A DNA stretch of 64,000 nt from Methanosuratincola petrocarbonis (GTDB taxonomy: Archaea; Thermoproteota; Methanomethylicia; Methanomethylicales; Methanomethylicaceae), in NCBI GenBank assembly GCA_030522375.1, contig CP130488.1, forward strand, positions 682,001-746,000, written 5' to 3'. Shown in pieces: positions 61,164 through 64,000 of the stretch. Each line of letters starts with the position of its first letter. Position 1 is the stretch's first letter. The position numbers were made by a program, and so were the translations under genes. The notes under the pieces are model-generated. The model saw only the letters and a program-made list of their open reading frames with translations, ran no database searches and was not told the origin of the DNA.

Positions 61164-61856
61164 TCAGATCATGGAGAGTATTCCCGAGTACTTGTCCATC
61201 CTCATGATCTTCCCCTCCGGCTGGATCATCCAGGTCATCCAGCAGAGGTCGATCGGGCGGTACCCCGCCTGTTTCGCAATCTCCTCTGCCTTCAGTATGA
61301 ACGCCATATTCTCGTCAACCGGTTCCTCGCCTGCTTTGACTAGCATCTCGTTTATCACGCGCTTCACGATCTTGTCCGGCATGACCGTGTCAATGCCCCC
61401 CATCATCCTGAGGTACTGGTACGTGACAAGCCCGACCCCGCTTATTCTCCCGATAGGGTCGAGTCGCCAATCCTCCAGCGAGGAAGACCTGGCCCAAGAC
61501 CTGAGCGCCTCCCGGTCAGATCCAGCACATATGCTTGAGAGGTACGAGGCGATCCCGCGTGCGGCATCCCAAGACCTGCGGTTCTTCCAGACCCCCAGGA
61601 ATTCACTTGGATCCGAAGAAGCCAGATCCCTCAGCGTTTTGATTCGCCCTGCCTCAACGAATTCCCTCCTGAAAAGGTCCACCTTCGGCACGACTGCCGT
61701 GAAATAGTTCAGCCCGATCGACGTGAAGGCAGCGTCCACAACCATCAGGGTGACATTCCCGCCCCACCGTTCGGTCTTCAGGCACCTAGTGCACATTTCT
61801 TCGATACCATGCGCCTTCCCCATGTATTCATCAACTATCGACTTGAGATCGCCCAA
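61164..61856 (-). CDS. Helix-hairpin-helix DNA glycosylase-like protein
   Basis: A 230-residue helical protein. ISGVGLVTYQYLRMMGG, then DTVMPDKIVKRVI (~140-170), follow the HhH-GPD pattern: hairpin G-V-G, then an Asp at the catalytic place. There is no C-terminal FCL-type four-Cys cluster, but early Cys22/25 (MCTRCLK) could bind a metal. The family cannot be fixed, and a repair glycosylase is only inferred. TTG 61856; ATG 61823 is an alternative. Convergent with DUF2284. Confidence 0.6.
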   Translation of the reverse strand: MGDLKSIVDEYMGKAHGIEEMCTRCLKTERWGGNVTLMVVDAAFTSIGLNYFTAVVPKVDLFRREFVEAGRIKTLRDLASSDPSEFLGVWKNRRSWDAARGIASYLSSICAGSDREALRSWARSSSLEDWRLDPIGRISGVGLVTYQYLRMMGGIDTVMPDKIVKRVINEMLVKAGEEPVDENMAFILKAEEIAKQAGYRPIDLCWMTWMIQPEGKIMRMDKYSGILSMI

Positions 61857-61920
61857 TGCGTCCCACCCTTGGGACTACTAATAGGATAAAGATAAATAAA
61901 TTATTAAGCATACTTAAGTT

Positions 61921-62697
61921 ATGTCTCAAAGCATGGCTGCTGGAGGGTTCCCGGAGAGGGTTCACATTGCGCCCGTCGGGTTCGAGATCGACAGGGTCGT
62001 CCTCCCGTTTATGAGGATGAAGGGCGAGCGGATACACCTGATCGTCAGGAAGGACAGCAACGAGCGCGGGATCAACTGCCTGGAGAGGATCAAGGAAGAC
62101 CTCGATAGGCACCAGAAGCCGTACGAGATCCACAAGGAAGAGCTCGCTCTCCTCAGGCTAATCTACACCTGTAGGAAGATAATAGAGGGGGAGATCAGTT
62201 CCGGAAACCATGTGTTCGTGAACATATCATCTGGGGGATCCATCCAGGGGGTGGCTTGCCACTTCGCAACCCTTACGTTCAAGAAAGGCGTCAGCGCTTA
62301 CTACGCCTACCCTGAGAAGTACATCGAGGTGGTGGATCCCAACAGGGCACAGAACTCGGCAGGCCTCTCGAAGATCGAGATAGTCCCGCACTACTCGATA
62401 GACCTCCCCACGCCAGAGGAGATTTCCTTCCTTGTCCTAGTGAGCCAAGTTAGGGACGCGAGGAAGAGCGCATTGCTGAAGAAGTGCCTAGAGAGGGGCC
62501 TCTTCTCGGTTGAGGGCAAGTCCAAGCCGTACGGGCACGTCATACTCGAGAGCAGGTACATAAGGCCCCTCGAGGAGAAGGAGCTGCTTGTCGTTGAGGG
62601 CAGGGGAAGGAGCAGCAGGGTGCGCCTGACCGAGAAGGGAAGGAACACGCTCCTGCTCAATGGTTTTGATGCACAGGCACCGGAACGTGGACCTTAA
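61921..62697 (+). CDS. DUF6293/HFX_2341-type regulator: CARF-like domain plus winged helix
   Basis: A 258-residue protein. The opening ERVHIAPVGFEIDRVVLPFM is the signature of the HFX_2341 family. The ligand-site-like motif NISSGGSIQGVA (~98-109) parallels SGGQR in Csa3, showing the CARF/Rossmann relation. Residues ~165-250 form a winged helix (SALLKKCLERGL..., RPLEEKELLVVEGRGRSSRVRLTEKG). It is probably a nucleotide-responsive transcription factor. ATG 61921 follows AAATAAATTA by ~25 bases, so it may be leaderless. Confidence 0.82.
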   Translation: MSQSMAAGGFPERVHIAPVGFEIDRVVLPFMRMKGERIHLIVRKDSNERGINCLERIKEDLDRHQKPYEIHKEELALLRLIYTCRKIIEGEISSGNHVFVNISSGGSIQGVACHFATLTFKKGVSAYYAYPEKYIEVVDPNRAQNSAGLSKIEIVPHYSIDLPTPEEISFLVLVSQVRDARKSALLKKCLERGLFSVEGKSKPYGHVILESRYIRPLEEKELLVVEGRGRSSRVRLTEKGRNTLLLNGFDAQAPERGP

Positions 62698-62756
62698 ATG
62701 AATTAAATTGATTAAATAAATCATCTTTAAATATACACCGGAGATACTGGTATCAG

Positions 62757-63008
62757 GTGGCTCGGTTGTTCATCACATTCTCCACATGCGACGTATGCGG
62801 GAAGATCATAGAAGGGCGGGATTGCCTCCCAGTGGTCGAGGCAGAGTGCGCCGGCTGCGGCGCGAGGGTGAGGATCTGCCCGAAGTGCAAGAGGCGCGGC
62901 TGCCCAATATGCGGGAGCGGACTGAGGAACGCATGGGCACTCCCGGCAGCGAAGGGGACCCCGTTAAGCCAGGTGGCGAAGGGGCAAAACGGAAGGAGGA
63001 GGGCGTGA
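62757..63008 (+). CDS. Small zinc-ribbon protein
   Basis: An 83-residue protein with four CxxC knuckles: CDVC, CAGC, CPKC and CPIC within 50 residues, i.e. two zinc ribbons, then a short basic tail. TTTAAATAT (62729-62737) lies 20-28 bases before the GTG at 62757, fitting a leaderless start. It probably binds nucleic acid or a protein partner. Sits between two CARF-type genes. Confidence 0.65.
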   Translation: MARLFITFSTCDVCGKIIEGRDCLPVVEAECAGCGARVRICPKCKRRGCPICGSGLRNAWALPAAKGTPLSQVAKGQNGRRRA

Positions 63009-63155
63009 TCGGATGGCAGGCGAGGGGGAGGGGGCATGCCCTATCCGGACCCTGGTGCACGCATCCCATGCTTGGAGTGGAGCCTGGCAGCCAGGGGCTT
63101 TTTTGTCGCATTGTCAAGCCGCACGGTAGGAGGGCCAGGCAAGGGAGGATCCGGA

Positions 63156-63641
63156 TTGGGCTGCAAGTACATCACGATGCTCGGGAGAAGCGGGTGGGCG
63201 CTCGTCAATTCTTACTACGCAGCAGTGAGGGAAAGGGGCTACAAACCAGACGAGGTCGTCATATTCGCGGAAGAGGGCACCTCAGGTGGGCTCGGCGCCG
63301 CTTCTGCAGGCATCAGGGCAGTCTCAACCAAGTACGGCTTCGAGCCAGCTGTGAGGGGCGAGGTCGTCAGGGACGGGGGGTTCATCGAGGCGGGCAGGAA
63401 GATCGCAGAGATCATCAAGTCTTGGAAAGCTGAGGGGAACAAGATTGCCGTGGACATAACCCCGGGGAGGAAGGCTCTCGTGGCAGGGGCGATGATGCCG
63501 CTGAACAAGGTCTGGGTCGATCACCTGTTCTACCTGGAGATCGACGACACCTGCGACTGCGCAAAGCCATACATGATGATCCCGCTCGGGAGGCAGACCT
63601 TTAGGGACTTCATCGAGGAGGCGGGTGCGCAAGACCAATGA
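63156..63641 (+). CDS. CARF-domain protein
   Basis: A 161-residue protein from TTG 63156, which has GGAGG 8-12 bases upstream; the frame is open to 63036 without family-like sequence. The first strand and loop (KYITMLGRSGWALVNSYY) and VDITPGRKALVAGAMM (~102-117) are the two conserved CARF segments, the latter equivalent to SGGQR of Csa3. There is no fused effector, so it is probably a cyclic-oligonucleotide sensor or ring nuclease. Its stop overlaps the start of the PIN-like gene (ATGA). Confidence 0.72.
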   Translation: MGCKYITMLGRSGWALVNSYYAAVRERGYKPDEVVIFAEEGTSGGLGAASAGIRAVSTKYGFEPAVRGEVVRDGGFIEAGRKIAEIIKSWKAEGNKIAVDITPGRKALVAGAMMPLNKVWVDHLFYLEIDDTCDCAKPYMMIPLGRQTFRDFIEEAGAQDQ

Positions 63642-64000
63642 GCTCAAGCAGCAGACCCTCTTTCATAGTCGATGAGGATGAGCTTCAGATACTTGTGAAC
63701 CTCTTCCTCGAGGACTTCGAGCTCACCTACCCTATCACGCACTTGCAGCTCTTCAAGTGCTCCGGAGAGAAGGGAAGGTACAGGCTGTCGACCGACCTCA
63801 CGCAGGAGTCGTTCAGCATCAGGGACGAGGACCCGTACCTCGAAGGGCCGTCGTATTTCGACATCCTGGAGTGCCTGATGAGCAGCGGGATACTAGGCTT
63901 CGCGAACATGGACGAGTTCAAGGAAAGGCTGAAGGCATACAGGGCTTACAGAAACATACTCTTCGCGCTCGACACCAACATGATCTACAGGAGGTTCGCC
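63638..64000 (+). CDS. PIN-like domain protein, N-terminal part (cut by window edge)
   Basis: 121 residues are visible from ATG 63638, which overlaps the CARF gene stop. Residues 1-105 are a helical and beta domain I do not recognise (LQILVNLFLEDFELTYPITHL...). ILFALDTNMIYRRF (~108-120) opens a PIN nuclease fold with Asp112 as first metal ligand. The coupled upstream CARF gene suggests that this is the effector of a nucleotide-sensing pair. The remaining PIN residues lie beyond the window. Confidence 0.6.
   Translation, partial: MSSSSRPSFIVDEDELQILVNLFLEDFELTYPITHLQLFKCSGEKGRYRLSTDLTQESFSIRDEDPYLEGPSYFDILECLMSSGILGFANMDEFKERLKAYRAYRNILFALDTNMIYRRFA

Overview
The window looks like part of the chromosome of a thermophilic archaeon, most likely of the Thermoproteota (TACK) side. 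Signs of this are archaeal TATA-type promoters (TTTATA, CTTAAT, TTAAATA) 22-30 bases upstream of many starts, frequent leaderless or GTG/TTG starts, AGG/AGA/ATA-rich codon use, Nre DNA-repair and UPF0282 proteins, archaeal pilins with class III signal peptides, a group 3b-type [NiFe] hydrogenase and a type I-A CRISPR-Cas locus with Csa1/Csa3/Csa5. The exact lineage cannot be read from these genes. No rRNA or tRNA gene was recognised.

Layout. 0-8.5 kb: housekeeping and transport (isochorismatase-like hydrolase, TldD protease, LysE exporter, beta-lactamase-fold enzyme, NCS1 permease, ABC-2 exporter, MFS). 8.5-12.5 kb: a winged-helix protein, unknown genes, a secreted protein pair and a membrane-anchored transglutaminase-like protein, separated by long homopurine tracts. 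12.9-18.4 kb: an AT-richer island of foreign character with a DUF4268 nuclease-like protein, a frameshifted UvrD-type helicase and a stand-alone CHAT (caspase-like) protease. 18.4-31.9 kb: a complete type I-A CRISPR-Cas locus. It has an adaptation operon (cas2-csa1-cas1-cas4, leftward), a leader, 38 repeats with 37 spacers, csa3, and an interference operon (csa5-cas7-cas5-cas3'-cas3''-cas8a2-cas6, rightward).

32-36.4 kb: a four-gene NAD(P)-linked hydrogenase operon (beta-gamma-delta-alpha) with simple-sequence expansions in two subunits. 36.5-38.8 kb: a toxin-antitoxin pair, a thioredoxin and an MFS exporter. 38.8-44.9 kb: a six-gene archaeal type IV pilus-like operon. 45-47 kb: a radical SAM protein coupled to Nre. 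47.1-52.1 kb: UPF0282, then a copper-handling neighbourhood (YHS protein with a structured upstream region, a Cys-rich ferredoxin, CopA, an Lrp regulator). The divergent ferredoxin and copA genes have mirror-image promoters. 52.2-57.4 kb: metabolic enzymes and two radical SAM proteins with a PadR regulator. 57.4-60.5 kb: a second AT-rich stretch with a frameshifted ABC exporter. 60.5-64 kb: DUF2284, a HhH glycosylase-like protein, and a cluster of two CARF-type proteins, a zinc ribbon and a PIN-like protein cut by the window edge.

The parts most likely to repay attention are the CARF/zinc-ribbon/PIN cluster at the right edge, the DUF4268-helicase-CHAT island beside the cas genes, the inverted repeat around the CRISPR leader promoter, and the mirrored copper promoters together with the pseudoknot-like region upstream of the YHS gene.
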